Part shown: piece after piece, positions 51,425-59,349 of the stretch | Numbering within the stretch: position 1 is the stretch's first letter | Layout: every line of letters starts with the position of its first letter | DNA from: Hoeflea_A sp963921345 | GTDB lineage: Bacteria > Pseudomonadota > Alphaproteobacteria > Rhizobiales > Rhizobiaceae | Assembly: GCA_963921345.3 (NCBI GenBank) | Contig: CAWUFE020000001.1 | Location: forward strand, 620,001-684,000 | Direction: 5' to 3' | Length of the DNA: 64,000 nucleotides | Notes under the pieces: generated by a model | Told to the model about the DNA's origin: nothing | The model's database searches: none | What the model saw: the letters and a program-made list of their open reading frames with translations, nothing else | Position numbers and translations under genes: made by a program

Positions 51425-53677
51425 ATGGTCTACAATGCAGCGCTGGAGGCGGTGGCCCGCAGGCGCATCGCCCGCACCGAGAAGGAAATCCAGGAGACGG
51501 TCGACTGCGTGCGCTTCGGCATTCCGCGGGCGGCCGAAAGCAATCTGGAGCGACGCGAGGCGTCGATCCAGCGCAATCTGCGGGTGCCCGCCTTCATGGC
51601 GACCCAGATGACCGATCAGATGGAGACCGAAGGTCTGAAGGCGCCCGGCGCCGAGGCGCTGCGCGGGGCGACGATCGATTTCGTGCCGGTCTCCTACATG
51701 GAGCGCGGCCTGAATGCGGCCCGGGCGGTGGCGCGCGTGGCATTTCCGGACCGTCGTGCCAAGGGTACCGGCTTCATGATCTCCGACCGCCTGTTCGTCA
51801 CCAACCATCACGTCGTCCAATCGCGCGACGACGCGACGCGCTACCGCGCCGAGTTCAACTACGAAATCGATCTCAGCGGCGCCGAGCGGCCGGCGACGAT
51901 CTTCAACCTCGACCCGGATGCCTTCTTCTTCACCGACGATATCGACGGGCTGGACGTCACCGTGATCGCCATCGGCGACAGGGTGCGCGGCGAGGAGCCT
52001 CTACAGGCTTTCGGCTGGTGCGGTCTGTCGGCATCGTCCACCAAGCACGCGCTGGGCGACTACGTCACCATCATCCAGCACCCGCAGGGGCGCCACAAGG
52101 AGGTGGTGCTGCGCGAAAACGTCATTGCCGGGCGTGACGACGTGGCCCTGCACTATGTCGCCGACACGGAGGGCGGGTCCTCCGGTTCACCGGTGTTCAA
52201 CAGCGACTGGTCGCCGGTGGCGCTGCATCACTGGGGCGGCGTGCATGCCTGGCAGGGTAGTGGCGCCTATCAGCCCAACACGGTCAATGAGGGCATCCGC
52301 ATCAGCGCCATCGTGCGCGCGCTGCGCGAGGCGCGGCCGGCGATGAACGCACAAAAGCAGGCTCTGCTAGACGACGCGCTGGCCAAGGGCGAACTGGGTT
52401 TCCCGCCCGAGGCCGCAGGCCCACCCGCGACCCGGCCGCCGGCCACAAGTATTTCCATGAAGCCGAACCCCGGCGGCGGCGTGACGTGGACCGTCCCGGT
52501 CGAGATCACCGTCGATCTGCCGGGAGCGGCATCGGCCGTGCAGCCTGCGGCGCAAGCCGCCGATCCGGTCGCCGCCGCGATGCCGGAAAGCGCGGAGGAG
52601 TTTGCCGACCGGTGCGGCTACCGGCCGGATTTCATCGACGGCTTCCTGGTGCCGCTGCCGCAGATGACGGCGGCACAGAAGGCCGATGCGGCGACCATCG
52701 TGCCGGAGCGGCGGATGCCGGGGCAGAGCGCCACGGAGCTGCGCTACCAGCACTTTTCCATCGTCATGAGCGGGGCCCGCAAGCTCGCCTATTTCACCGC
52801 CTGCAACATTCACGGCGAAAGCCTCATCGGCTTCTCCCGCAAGACCAAGGATTTCTACGATTACGATGCCGCGTCGACGGCGTTTCGCGAAAGCCTGGGC
52901 AGGGCGGAGGGCGACGACTGGGTCGACGATCCGCGTATCGACGCCACCGCGCAGACCGGCGAATCCTACTACAAGAGCATGCCGAACCGGCTGGTCGACG
53001 CCAGGGGACATGCCGATCTCGATCCGCAGCCCAATTTCGACCGCGGCCATCTGGTGCGCCGGCTCGACCCGTGCTGGGGCCGGCGCGACAAGGCGCTGAT
53101 CGCCGAGCGCGACAGCTTCACCTGGACCAATGCCGCACCGCAGACATCCGCCTTCAACCAGGGCAAGGCGAAAGGCCTGCTGGGCGAAACCGAAGGGCGC
53201 CTGTGGCAGGGGATCGAAAACTACGTGCTGCGCAACGCCTGGGCGGCCGACAGCAAGGTGTGCGTGCTCACCGGCCCGGTCTTCGCCGATGACGATCCGG
53301 TCTACTCGGACAAGACGGGTGTCCAGGAGGTGCAGGTCCCGCTGACGTTCTGGAAGGTGCTGGTGTGGCAGGAAAACGGTGCTCTGAAGTCGCTGGCGCT
53401 TCTGGCCGACCAGACGAAGACGCTTGTCAAGAAGCCCGAAGGCGAAGCCTTTGTCGACGCCGGCCAGCTGGCGCTGATGGAGAATTTCCTGACCACCGTG
53501 GCCAAGGTGGAGAAGCTGACCGGATTCGAATTCGGCGACGCCGTCAGCCAGGCCGACATCCGCTTCGGCCAGCAGAACGCACCGGCGGATGCGCCGGAGG
53601 CGGTCGGCGAGGAGCGGCAGGCGAAGGCGAAGAAAGCGCGCAAGCCGGCGGCGAAGCGGGCGGTCAGGAAACGCTAA
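51425..53677 (+). CDS. Trypsin-like serine protease fused to DNA/RNA non-specific endonuclease
   Basis: 750 aa, no signal peptide, so cytoplasmic. Residues ~1-80 are helical and charged. Residues ~100-300 are a V8/trypsin-like protease with H129 (VTNHHVV), D177 (GLDVTVIAIG) and S253 (TEGGSSGSPVF). Residues ~325-385 are a Pro/Ala-rich linker. Residues ~390-700 are an Endonuclease_NS (beta-beta-alpha metal) domain with DRGH (539-542, H542 general base) and N569/N578 in the NxxPQ...N motif. The C-terminal ~20 residues are Lys/Arg-rich. All catalytic residues of both domains are present. It stands alone, next to a REP-like hairpin. A protease-gated nuclease acting in defence or self-killing is a reasonable inference, not shown. 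Confidence 0.85.
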   Translation: MVYNAALEAVARRRIARTEKEIQETVDCVRFGIPRAAESNLERREASIQRNLRVPAFMATQMTDQMETEGLKAPGAEALRGATIDFVPVSYMERGLNAARAVARVAFPDRRAKGTGFMISDRLFVTNHHVVQSRDDATRYRAEFNYEIDLSGAERPATIFNLDPDAFFFTDDIDGLDVTVIAIGDRVRGEEPLQAFGWCGLSASSTKHALGDYVTIIQHPQGRHKEVVLRENVIAGRDDVALHYVADTEGGSSGSPVFNSDWSPVALHHWGGVHAWQGSGAYQPNTVNEGIRISAIVRALREARPAMNAQKQALLDDALAKGELGFPPEAAGPPATRPPATSISMKPNPGGGVTWTVPVEITVDLPGAASAVQPAAQAADPVAAAMPESAEEFADRCGYRPDFIDGFLVPLPQMTAAQKADAATIVPERRMPGQSATELRYQHFSIVMSGARKLAYFTACNIHGESLIGFSRKTKDFYDYDAASTAFRESLGRAEGDDWVDDPRIDATAQTGESYYKSMPNRLVDARGHADLDPQPNFDRGHLVRRLDPCWGRRDKALIAERDSFTWTNAAPQTSAFNQGKAKGLLGETEGRLWQGIENYVLRNAWAADSKVCVLTGPVFADDDPVYSDKTGVQEVQVPLTFWKVLVWQENGALKSLALLADQTKTLVKKPEGEAFVDAGQLALMENFLTTVAKVEKLTGFEFGDAVSQADIRFGQQNAPADAPEAVGEERQAKAKKARKPAAKRAVRKR

Positions 53678-53689
53678 CTCGGAGGCTGC

Positions 53690-53775
53690 AATTTCGGGGA
53701 CAGTTTACTTAATTCCCATCGTTTCTTAATGGAATCAGCATCTTATCAAGAATTAAGTAAACTGTCCCCGAAATT
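53690..53775. repeat. REP-like palindromic element downstream of the protease-nuclease gene
   Basis: Two perfect 26-base inverted arms (53690-53715 and 53750-53775, each containing GGGGACAGTTTACTTAATT or its complement) enclose a 34-bp AT-rich centre. The sequence resembles palindromes mobilised by REP-associated tyrosine transposases, from memory. It begins 13 bp after the stop codon and may double as a transcript end. Confidence 0.7.
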
Positions 53776-53810
53776 CTGGCACGTTGTTTTGTTTCTGCCC
53801 GGCGCTCCTT

Positions 53811-53847
53811 GGAATCAGCGGAAAACTGTCATCGAAATTCGGGCACA
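53811..53847. repeat. Degenerate second copy of the REP-like unit
   Basis: GGAATCAGC at 53811-53819 and a CTGTCATCGAAATTCGGGCAC stretch at 53827-53847 repeat, with substitutions and a deletion, the right half of the element at 53731-53782. It indicates an older, decayed copy. Confidence 0.5.
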
Positions 53848-53849
53848 AC

Positions 53850-54827
53850 CTACGCCGCCAGCATACCCTCGAGCCGCCGGCGGATCAGCGATTCCGCCTT
53901 GGTCATGATGCCGTCGATCAGTTCCCTGCAGGTCGGGATATCGTGGATCAGGCCGGCGACCATGCCGCAGGACCAGGCGCCGGCATCCATGTCGCCTTCC
54001 AGCATGATGCGCGGATAGACGCCGGCGACCTCCTCGCGGATGTCCTCGAATTTGAGGTCGGCGCCCAGTTCGCGCTCCTTTTCAAGCAGCCGCTCGACGG
54101 CGTCGTTGGTGAGCACCCGCTCGGTGTTGCGCAGCGGCCGCATGATCAGCCGCGTGTCGAGTTCGGACGCGGCGACGATGGCGCGCTTCACCTCCTCGTG
54201 GACCGGTGCTTCCTTCGTTGCGATAAAGCGGGTGCCCATGTTCATGCCCTCGGCGCCCATGGCGAGCGAGGCGACGAGGCTGCGGGCATCGGCCATGCCG
54301 CCGGAAGCGACAAAGGGGATTTCCAGTTCGTCGGCGGCGCGTGGCAGCAGGATCATGTTGGGAATGTCGTCTTCGCCCGGATGGCCGCCGCATTCGAAGC
54401 CGTCGACGGACACCGCATCGCAGCCGATCGACTGGGCCTTCAGCGAATGCCGCACCGATGTGCATTTGTGGATCACCTTGATGCCGGCTTCCTTGAGCTG
54501 CGGAAGATGCGCCTGTGGGTTGCGGCCGGCGGTTTCGACGATGCGCACGCCGCCGTCGATGATGGCGTCGATATAGCCCGGATAATCGGGCGTGGTGAGG
54601 CTCGGCAAGAAGGTCAGGTTCACGCCGAAGGGCTTGTCGGTCATCTCCCGGCAGCGGGCGATCTCGTTGGCGAGGTCCTGCGGCGTTTTCTGCGTCAGGC
54701 CGGTGATGATGCCGAGGCCGCCGGCGTTGGACACGGCGGCGGCCAGTTCGGCGAAGCCGACGAAATGCATGCCGCCCTGGATGATCGGGTGTTCGATGCC
54801 GAAGAGCTCGGTGATGCGGGTTTTCAT
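53850..54827 (-). CDS. NAD(P)H-dependent flavin oxidoreductase / nitronate monooxygenase family
   Basis: 325-aa FMN TIM-barrel protein. N-terminal HPIIQGGMHFVGFAELAAAV, GCDAVSVDGFECGGHPGEDD, and FVASGGMADARSLVASLAMG with GTRFIATKEA are the usual nitronate monooxygenase/enoyl-reductase-like motifs. Typical length. It is divergent from the acyl-CoA synthetase, and the 371-bp gap contains a 270-bp element with terminal inverted repeats. Confidence 0.87.
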   Translation of the reverse strand: MKTRITELFGIEHPIIQGGMHFVGFAELAAAVSNAGGLGIITGLTQKTPQDLANEIARCREMTDKPFGVNLTFLPSLTTPDYPGYIDAIIDGGVRIVETAGRNPQAHLPQLKEAGIKVIHKCTSVRHSLKAQSIGCDAVSVDGFECGGHPGEDDIPNMILLPRAADELEIPFVASGGMADARSLVASLAMGAEGMNMGTRFIATKEAPVHEEVKRAIVAASELDTRLIMRPLRNTERVLTNDAVERLLEKERELGADLKFEDIREEVAGVYPRIMLEGDMDAGAWSCGMVAGLIHDIPTCRELIDGIMTKAESLIRRRLEGMLAA

Positions 54828-54855
54828 GATGGAGATGTCCTTGGAGGTAGGGCGT

Positions 54856-55125
54856 AGAGCGGAGGGCGATTGGATTGCATCATTTGACCGCGGCGATTTT
54901 GGTCACTGGCCAGGCGGGTTGCAGGCCGTGGTGTTATCCCACCACAAGTGCAAGCCAACGACGCCCAGGGGCCAAAAGCGCCCGGCCCGAAGGGTGGCTG
55001 CATATCGGCCCATCGGCTGCGTTGCGCCGCTTGCCCGATGCACCACATCGCGCTGCGCGACGCGCCTGGCCGAGTGGAGCCGATCTGCAGCCATCAAATG
55101 ATCCAATCCAATCGACCTCCGCTCT
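54856..55125. mobile_element. 270-bp MITE-like element with 32-bp terminal inverted repeats
   Basis: Left end 54856-54887 and right end 55094-55125 are inverted copies with only two mismatches in 32 (core AGCGGAGG and GATTGGATTG shared). No protein is encoded. It contains the repeat also found at 29746-29802. No clear target-site duplication is visible, although TA occurs near both ends. It sits in the promoter region between the nitronate monooxygenase-like and acyl-CoA synthetase genes. Confidence 0.6.
54984..55040. repeat. Intergenic repeat, copy 2 (inside the MITE-like element)
   Basis: 57 bp, ~85% identical to 29746-29802, with exact CGAAGGGTGG, GGCTGCGTTGCG and CGCTTGCCCGATG blocks. 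The two copies lie 25 kb apart in different intergenic gaps. Confidence 0.65.
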
Positions 55126-55134
55126 TATCGACTT

Positions 55135-55158
55135 GAAACAGACTGAACATTCTGTTTC
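55135..55158. promoter_or_regulatory. Inverted repeat upstream of acyl-CoA synthetase
   Basis: GAAACAGA (55135-55142) and TCTGTTTC (55151-55158) are perfect inverted arms with an 8-bp centre, 40 bp before the synthetase start. GAAAC/GTTTC spacing is reminiscent of TetR-type fatty-acid regulators such as PsrA. No such regulator gene is adjacent. Confidence 0.5.
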
Positions 55159-55198
55159 TTTTTCTGTCAAGGCGCAAAGCCGGCAAACGGGAGGCACC

Positions 55199-56743
55199 AT
55201 GACGACACCATCGGGCGGATATCTCGCGGTCGACTGGATTGCCCATTACGCGACGGCGACACCGGACAAGGCGGCGACGATCGAACTGCCGAGCGGCCGG
55301 CGGCAGAGCTATGGGCAGATGCACGAACGCGTCGGCCGGCTGGCGGCGTTTCTGGCGGCGCGCGGCGTCGGGTGCGGCGACCGGGTCGGCTTTGTCGCAC
55401 CCAACAGCACCGACATCCTCGACCTGACCTTCGCCACCTGGCGGCTCGGCGGCATCGTCCTGGCACTGAATTTTCGGCTGACGGCGCCCGAACTGGACTT
55501 CATCATCGGCGATGCGGCGCCGAAGATCGTGCTCTGCGACAGCGAGCTTGCCGACATCGTCGCCCCGTTGCGGGCAAGCGGGAACGTCGAGCTGTGGCTG
55601 GAAACCCATGGCGACGGTCGCGACAGCGCCTTCGAGCGGGCGATCGCCGATGCTCCGGGGTGTCTGACGGACGCGGTCGAGCAGCCGCTCGAGGCACAGT
55701 GCATGCTGATGTACTCCTCCGGCACGACCGGCACGCCCAAGGGTGTGATCATCACCCACGGCATGCTCGCTTTTTCGGCCATGGCCGGCGCGGCGCCCGG
55801 CCTGACGAGCCGCCGCAGCGTGTCGCTGGCGGCGATGCCGCTGTTTCATATCGCCGGGATGAACGTCTGCTGCATGCCGGCGATAACCATGGGGGCGACG
55901 ACCGTCCTCATGCGCGCCTTCGAGCCGGGGGCGGTGTTGGCGGCGATCTCCGACGCCGATCTCGGCGTCACCCATTTCTTCGCCGTGCCGGCGGCCTACA
56001 ACGCGCTGGCGCAGCACCCTGACGCGGCGTCGGCGGATTATTCGCGGCTGTTGACGGCGCTGTCCGGCGCCGAAACGGTTCCCGAGCCGCTGGTCGCCTG
56101 GTGGCTCGAGCGCGGCGTCGCCATCCAGGAAGGCTACGGACTTACCGAGACCGCGGCGCAGGGTTGCCTGCTGGCGCATGAGGAGGTCACCGACAGGCCG
56201 GGCTGTGCCGGCAAGCCGCTGGTGCACAGTCGCATGAAGATCATGGTCGACGAAGCGACTGAAGCCGGACCGAACGAGACGGGCGAAATCTGGATCAAGG
56301 GCGCGGTCGTCACGCCGGGCTACTGGAACCGGCCCGAGGCGACGGCGGCGGCCTTCCATGACGGCTGGTTCCGCACCGGCGATGTCGGCCGGCGCGATGC
56401 CGACGGCTATTTCTACATCCAGGACCGGCTGAAGGACATGTACATTTCCGGCGGCGAGAACGTCTATCCGGCGGAGATCGAGAATGTGCTCTACGAGCTC
56501 GAGGCGATCGCCGAGGTGGCCGTTATCGGCATGCCGCACGACCAGTGGGGCGAATGCGGCTGCGCCGTGGTGGTGCCGAGAGACGGGCATGCCGTCGACA
56601 TCGACCTGCTCGTCGCCCATTGCACGGGCCGGCTGGCGCGTTTCAAGCATCCGGCGGAGATCGTCATCCTGGACATGCTGCCGCGCAATGCCACGGGCAA
56701 GGTGCTGAAGCACGAATTGCGCCGGCGCATCGTGTCGGCCTGA
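55199..56743 (+). CDS. AMP-forming acyl-CoA synthetase
   Basis: 514-aa ANL-superfamily ligase. ATP-loop YSSGTTGTPKGVIITH, adenylation motif QEGYGLTETA, WFRTGDVGRRDADGYFYIQD, hinge DRLKDMYISGGENVYP, and the catalytic Lys in RNATGKVLKHEL are all present. ATG 55199 follows GGGAGG; the open frame upstream crosses the MITE-like element and is spurious. It activates a fatty or aromatic acid to its CoA thioester, and starts a unit with the SDR and flavin monooxygenase. Confidence 0.9.
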   Translation: MTTPSGGYLAVDWIAHYATATPDKAATIELPSGRRQSYGQMHERVGRLAAFLAARGVGCGDRVGFVAPNSTDILDLTFATWRLGGIVLALNFRLTAPELDFIIGDAAPKIVLCDSELADIVAPLRASGNVELWLETHGDGRDSAFERAIADAPGCLTDAVEQPLEAQCMLMYSSGTTGTPKGVIITHGMLAFSAMAGAAPGLTSRRSVSLAAMPLFHIAGMNVCCMPAITMGATTVLMRAFEPGAVLAAISDADLGVTHFFAVPAAYNALAQHPDAASADYSRLLTALSGAETVPEPLVAWWLERGVAIQEGYGLTETAAQGCLLAHEEVTDRPGCAGKPLVHSRMKIMVDEATEAGPNETGEIWIKGAVVTPGYWNRPEATAAAFHDGWFRTGDVGRRDADGYFYIQDRLKDMYISGGENVYPAEIENVLYELEAIAEVAVIGMPHDQWGECGCAVVVPRDGHAVDIDLLVAHCTGRLARFKHPAEIVILDMLPRNATGKVLKHELRRRIVSA

Positions 56744-56789
56744 GGGGGCGCGGTTTTTATTTGCGTCAGGATATGCCAAGAGGGCATGC

Positions 56790-57647
56790 ATGAGACTGGT
56801 GAAAGACAGGGTGGCGTTCATCACCGGCGGGGCCGGCGGCATCGGGCTGGCGATCGCCCGCAGCCTCGGCCGCCGCGGCGCGCGGGTGATGCTGGCCGAC
56901 ATCGACGAGGCGCAACTGGATGCAGCGGTTTCCGGCCTGCGGGGCTCGGGGATCGAGGCGGCGCCGGTGGTATGCGACGTCAGCGATGCGGCAAGCGTGC
57001 GTCGGGCGTCGGAACGGACGCTCGATCGGTTCGGGGCCGTGCACATCCTCGTCAACAATGCCGGCGTATTTCTCGGCGGGCGCACCGGCTCCATCCCGCT
57101 GGAGGACTGGCGCTGGATCGTCGACGTCAACCTGATGGGCGTGGTGCACGGCATCGAGACCTTCGTGCCGATCATCGCCGGCCAGAAGCAGGGCGGTTAC
57201 GTAATCAATTCGGCGTCGATGGCCGGCCATTGGGCGGTCGGCGATCTCGGCCCCTACAACGCCACCAAGTTCGCCGTCGTCGGCTATACGGAGACGCTGC
57301 GGCGGGATCTGCGGCGCGAGGGCATCGGGGTCAGCGTGCTGTGTCCGGCGCTGGTGCGCACCCGCATTCATGAATCCATGGGCGTCCGGCCGTCGTCGCT
57401 GGACGGCGCCGGCGAAACCGCTGAACACGATGAAAAATGGATGAAGGCCGGCCACGCCGCGGTCGAAAGCGGCATCGATCCCGACACCGTGTCCGAATGG
57501 GTGGTCGACTGCATGGCGGAAAAGCGCTTCTACATCTTCACTCATCCCGAAATGGCGCCGATCATCGATGCCCGTGCCGGGCTGATGAAGGCCGATTACC
57601 AGGCGTGTGTCGACGACCCGCGCTTTGCCGGCAACGGGGACGGCTGA
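56790..57647 (+). CDS. Short-chain dehydrogenase/reductase
   Basis: 285 aa. TGGAGGIG cofactor loop, D38-type Asp in MLADIDEAQ (NAD preference), NNAG, and an intact S (NSASMAGHW) plus Y-K (GPYNATKFA). An extra C-terminal ~40 residues follow the core. It lies 46 bp after the acyl-CoA synthetase and one base before the flavin monooxygenase start, so the three act together. Confidence 0.86.
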   Translation: MRLVKDRVAFITGGAGGIGLAIARSLGRRGARVMLADIDEAQLDAAVSGLRGSGIEAAPVVCDVSDAASVRRASERTLDRFGAVHILVNNAGVFLGGRTGSIPLEDWRWIVDVNLMGVVHGIETFVPIIAGQKQGGYVINSASMAGHWAVGDLGPYNATKFAVVGYTETLRRDLRREGIGVSVLCPALVRTRIHESMGVRPSSLDGAGETAEHDEKWMKAGHAAVESGIDPDTVSEWVVDCMAEKRFYIFTHPEMAPIIDARAGLMKADYQACVDDPRFAGNGDG

Positions 57648-57648
57648 C

Positions 57649-59127
57649 GTGCCGCCGCCGCGCCTCGACGTCCTGATCATCGGCGCCGGCTTTTCGGGAA
57701 TCTGCGCGGCTATCAAACTGAAGCAGCGCGGCTCCGTCGATTTCGAAGTACATGAAAAGGCCGATGGGATCGGCGGCACCTGGCGGGAGAATGTCTACCC
57801 CGGCGCGACCTGCGACATCCCTTCGCATTTTTACTGTTTTTCCTTTGAGCCCAATCCCGACTGGAGCCGGCTTTATTCGCCGCAGTGCGAAATCCGGGCC
57901 TATATCGAACGCTGCGTCGACACATACGGGATCCGCAGCCATTTCCGTCTTGGCAGCAAGGTGTCGGCACTGCGTTTCGACGACGAAGCCGGTCTCTGGG
58001 AAGTTCGCTTCGCCAATAGCGAAAGCCGCCTGGCCCGCTTCGTCATCAATGGCAGCGGCAGCCTGCACAAGCCCAACATTCCGCCTTTCGAGGGGGCGGA
58101 GCGGTTTACGGGCGTGCAGATGCACTCGGCGCAATGGGATCCCGCATTCGATCCGGCCGGCAAGCGCATCGCGGTGATCGGCAGCGCCGCCAGTGCCGTC
58201 CAGATCGTGCCCGAGATCGCCCGATCGGCCGAAACGGTCTTGCTCTTTCAGCGCACGCCCAATTATGTTTTCCGGCGCGGCGATTTTGCCTATAGCGACC
58301 GCCAGAAACGGCGCTTTCGCCGCTTTCCCGCACTGATGCGCCTGCTGCGCTGGAAGATGGTGCTGGAGCGCGAGTGGGGGATTTTCCGGATCGTCAGCAA
58401 CGCCCGGGTTCGCCAGCGTCTCGGACGCTATCTGAAGGAGCGTGTTCCTCGAAAGGTGAGCAACGAAGCCTACCACGAGGTCCTGATCCCGGACTATGAG
58501 CTCGGCTGCAAGCGCATCCTGATTTCCGACGATTTCTTCGATGCGCTCAACCGCGACAATGTGGAGCTCGTTTCGGAATCGATCGCGCGAATGACCGAAA
58601 CGGGAATCGTCACGGCGGACGGCAGCGAACGCCCGGTCGACGCGATCGTCTACGCAACCGGTTTCGACCTCGCCGGACACTGGCTGGCCATCGACGTGAC
58701 GGGGCAGGGCGGTGTGGCGCTGGCCGATCGATGGCGCAATGGCGCCGAGGCCTATCGCGGCGTGCTGGTGCCGGGTTTTCCCAACTATTTCACCGTGACC
58801 GGGCCGAACACCGGCGTCGGCACGACGTCGATGGTGCACATGATCGAGCAGTCGGTCGGCTGGATCATGAAATGCATCGACCTGGCCGGCGAGGACGGGC
58901 TGGTCTCGGTGACGCAGGAGGCGTGCGACGCCTACAACCGCCGTGTTCACGCAGCCCTTGCCGGAACGGTGTGGTCTTCGGGATGCGACAGCTGGTATCG
59001 CAACCCCAATGGCCGCATCGAGACGCTTTACCCGTGGAACGGCCTGCGATTCGCCAAACAGATGCGAACGGTCGACCGGCGAGACGTGCGGATCGAGCGC
59101 CACGATTGCCGGCGAGAACCTGCCTAA
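57649..59127 (+). CDS. FAD-dependent Baeyer-Villiger-type monooxygenase
   Basis: 492 aa. FAD fold GAGFSGICAAIKL, then GGTWRENVYPGATCDIPSHF (BVMO/FMO-type Trp-Arg loop), an NADPH fold IAVIGSAASAVQIVPEIA, and the YATGFD motif. The strict BVMO fingerprint FxGxxxHxxxW is represented by FTGVQMHSAQWD, with residues in register. It starts with GTG 57649 next to the SDR stop. An alcohol to ketone to ester route (SDR then BVMO) with CoA activation is consistent with the cluster. Confidence 0.86.
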   Translation: MPPPRLDVLIIGAGFSGICAAIKLKQRGSVDFEVHEKADGIGGTWRENVYPGATCDIPSHFYCFSFEPNPDWSRLYSPQCEIRAYIERCVDTYGIRSHFRLGSKVSALRFDDEAGLWEVRFANSESRLARFVINGSGSLHKPNIPPFEGAERFTGVQMHSAQWDPAFDPAGKRIAVIGSAASAVQIVPEIARSAETVLLFQRTPNYVFRRGDFAYSDRQKRRFRRFPALMRLLRWKMVLEREWGIFRIVSNARVRQRLGRYLKERVPRKVSNEAYHEVLIPDYELGCKRILISDDFFDALNRDNVELVSESIARMTETGIVTADGSERPVDAIVYATGFDLAGHWLAIDVTGQGGVALADRWRNGAEAYRGVLVPGFPNYFTVTGPNTGVGTTSMVHMIEQSVGWIMKCIDLAGEDGLVSVTQEACDAYNRRVHAALAGTVWSSGCDSWYRNPNGRIETLYPWNGLRFAKQMRTVDRRDVRIERHDCRREPA

Positions 59128-59149
59128 CAACAAAGCGCTCCAAGGACAT

Positions 59150-59231
59150 TGGAGCCCACGGCGAGACTCGAACTCGCATCTTCCATCCAATTACCTTTGT
59201 CCTGGTTCGAAGCCAGGGGGGATACGTGGGC
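59150..59231 (-). tRNA. tRNA-like gene lacking a D-arm, anticodon UCG (Arg-type)
   Basis: The minus strand shows a perfect 7-bp acceptor stem (GCCCACG/CGTGGGC), a T-arm GCGAG-TTCGAGT-CTCGC, an encoded CCA, and an anticodon arm CCTGG-CTTCGAA-CCAGG with U33 and anticodon TCG. Only seven bases (TATCCCC) separate acceptor and anticodon stems, where a D-arm needs about 19. The region between anticodon and T stems is 23 bases instead of about 5. ATCC in the short linker could pair with GGAT in the long one. It directly abuts the upstream tRNA. It may be a divergent tRNA, a decayed one or a tRNA-like RNA. Confidence 0.6.
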
Positions 59232-59308
59232 TGGTGTTCCCAGCAGGACTCGAACCTGCAACCTCCGCGTCCGCACCGCGACGCTCTGTCCGGTTGAGCT
59301 ATGGGAAC
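59232..59308 (-). tRNA. tRNA-Arg, anticodon GCG
   Basis: A full cloverleaf reads on the minus strand: acceptor GTTCCCA/TGGGAAC, D-arm GCTC-AACCGGACA-GAGC (with the A20 expected for arginine tRNA), anticodon arm TCGCG-GTGCGGA-CGCGG, T-arm GCAGG-TTCGAGT-CCTGC, discriminator A and encoded CCA. Anticodon GCG would read CGC/CGU, normally served in bacteria by the A34-modified ACG species. Position 32 is G, which is unusual. The next tRNA-like gene begins at the base after its CCA. Confidence 0.85.
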
Positions 59309-59349
59309 TGAAAACTGGCGTCGGGTGGAGGGGTTCCAAACCGCACAAC

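Noticed and set aside
54856..55125. An insertion sequence with its own transposase
   Set aside because: Inverted ends are clear, but the interior encodes no transposase and no target duplication is visible, so only a MITE-like element is claimed.
58943..59311. Short frames across the tRNA pair encoding peptides such as CNLRVRTATLCPVELWE
   Set aside because: Typical artefacts of translating tRNA genes; the RNA stems explain the sequence.
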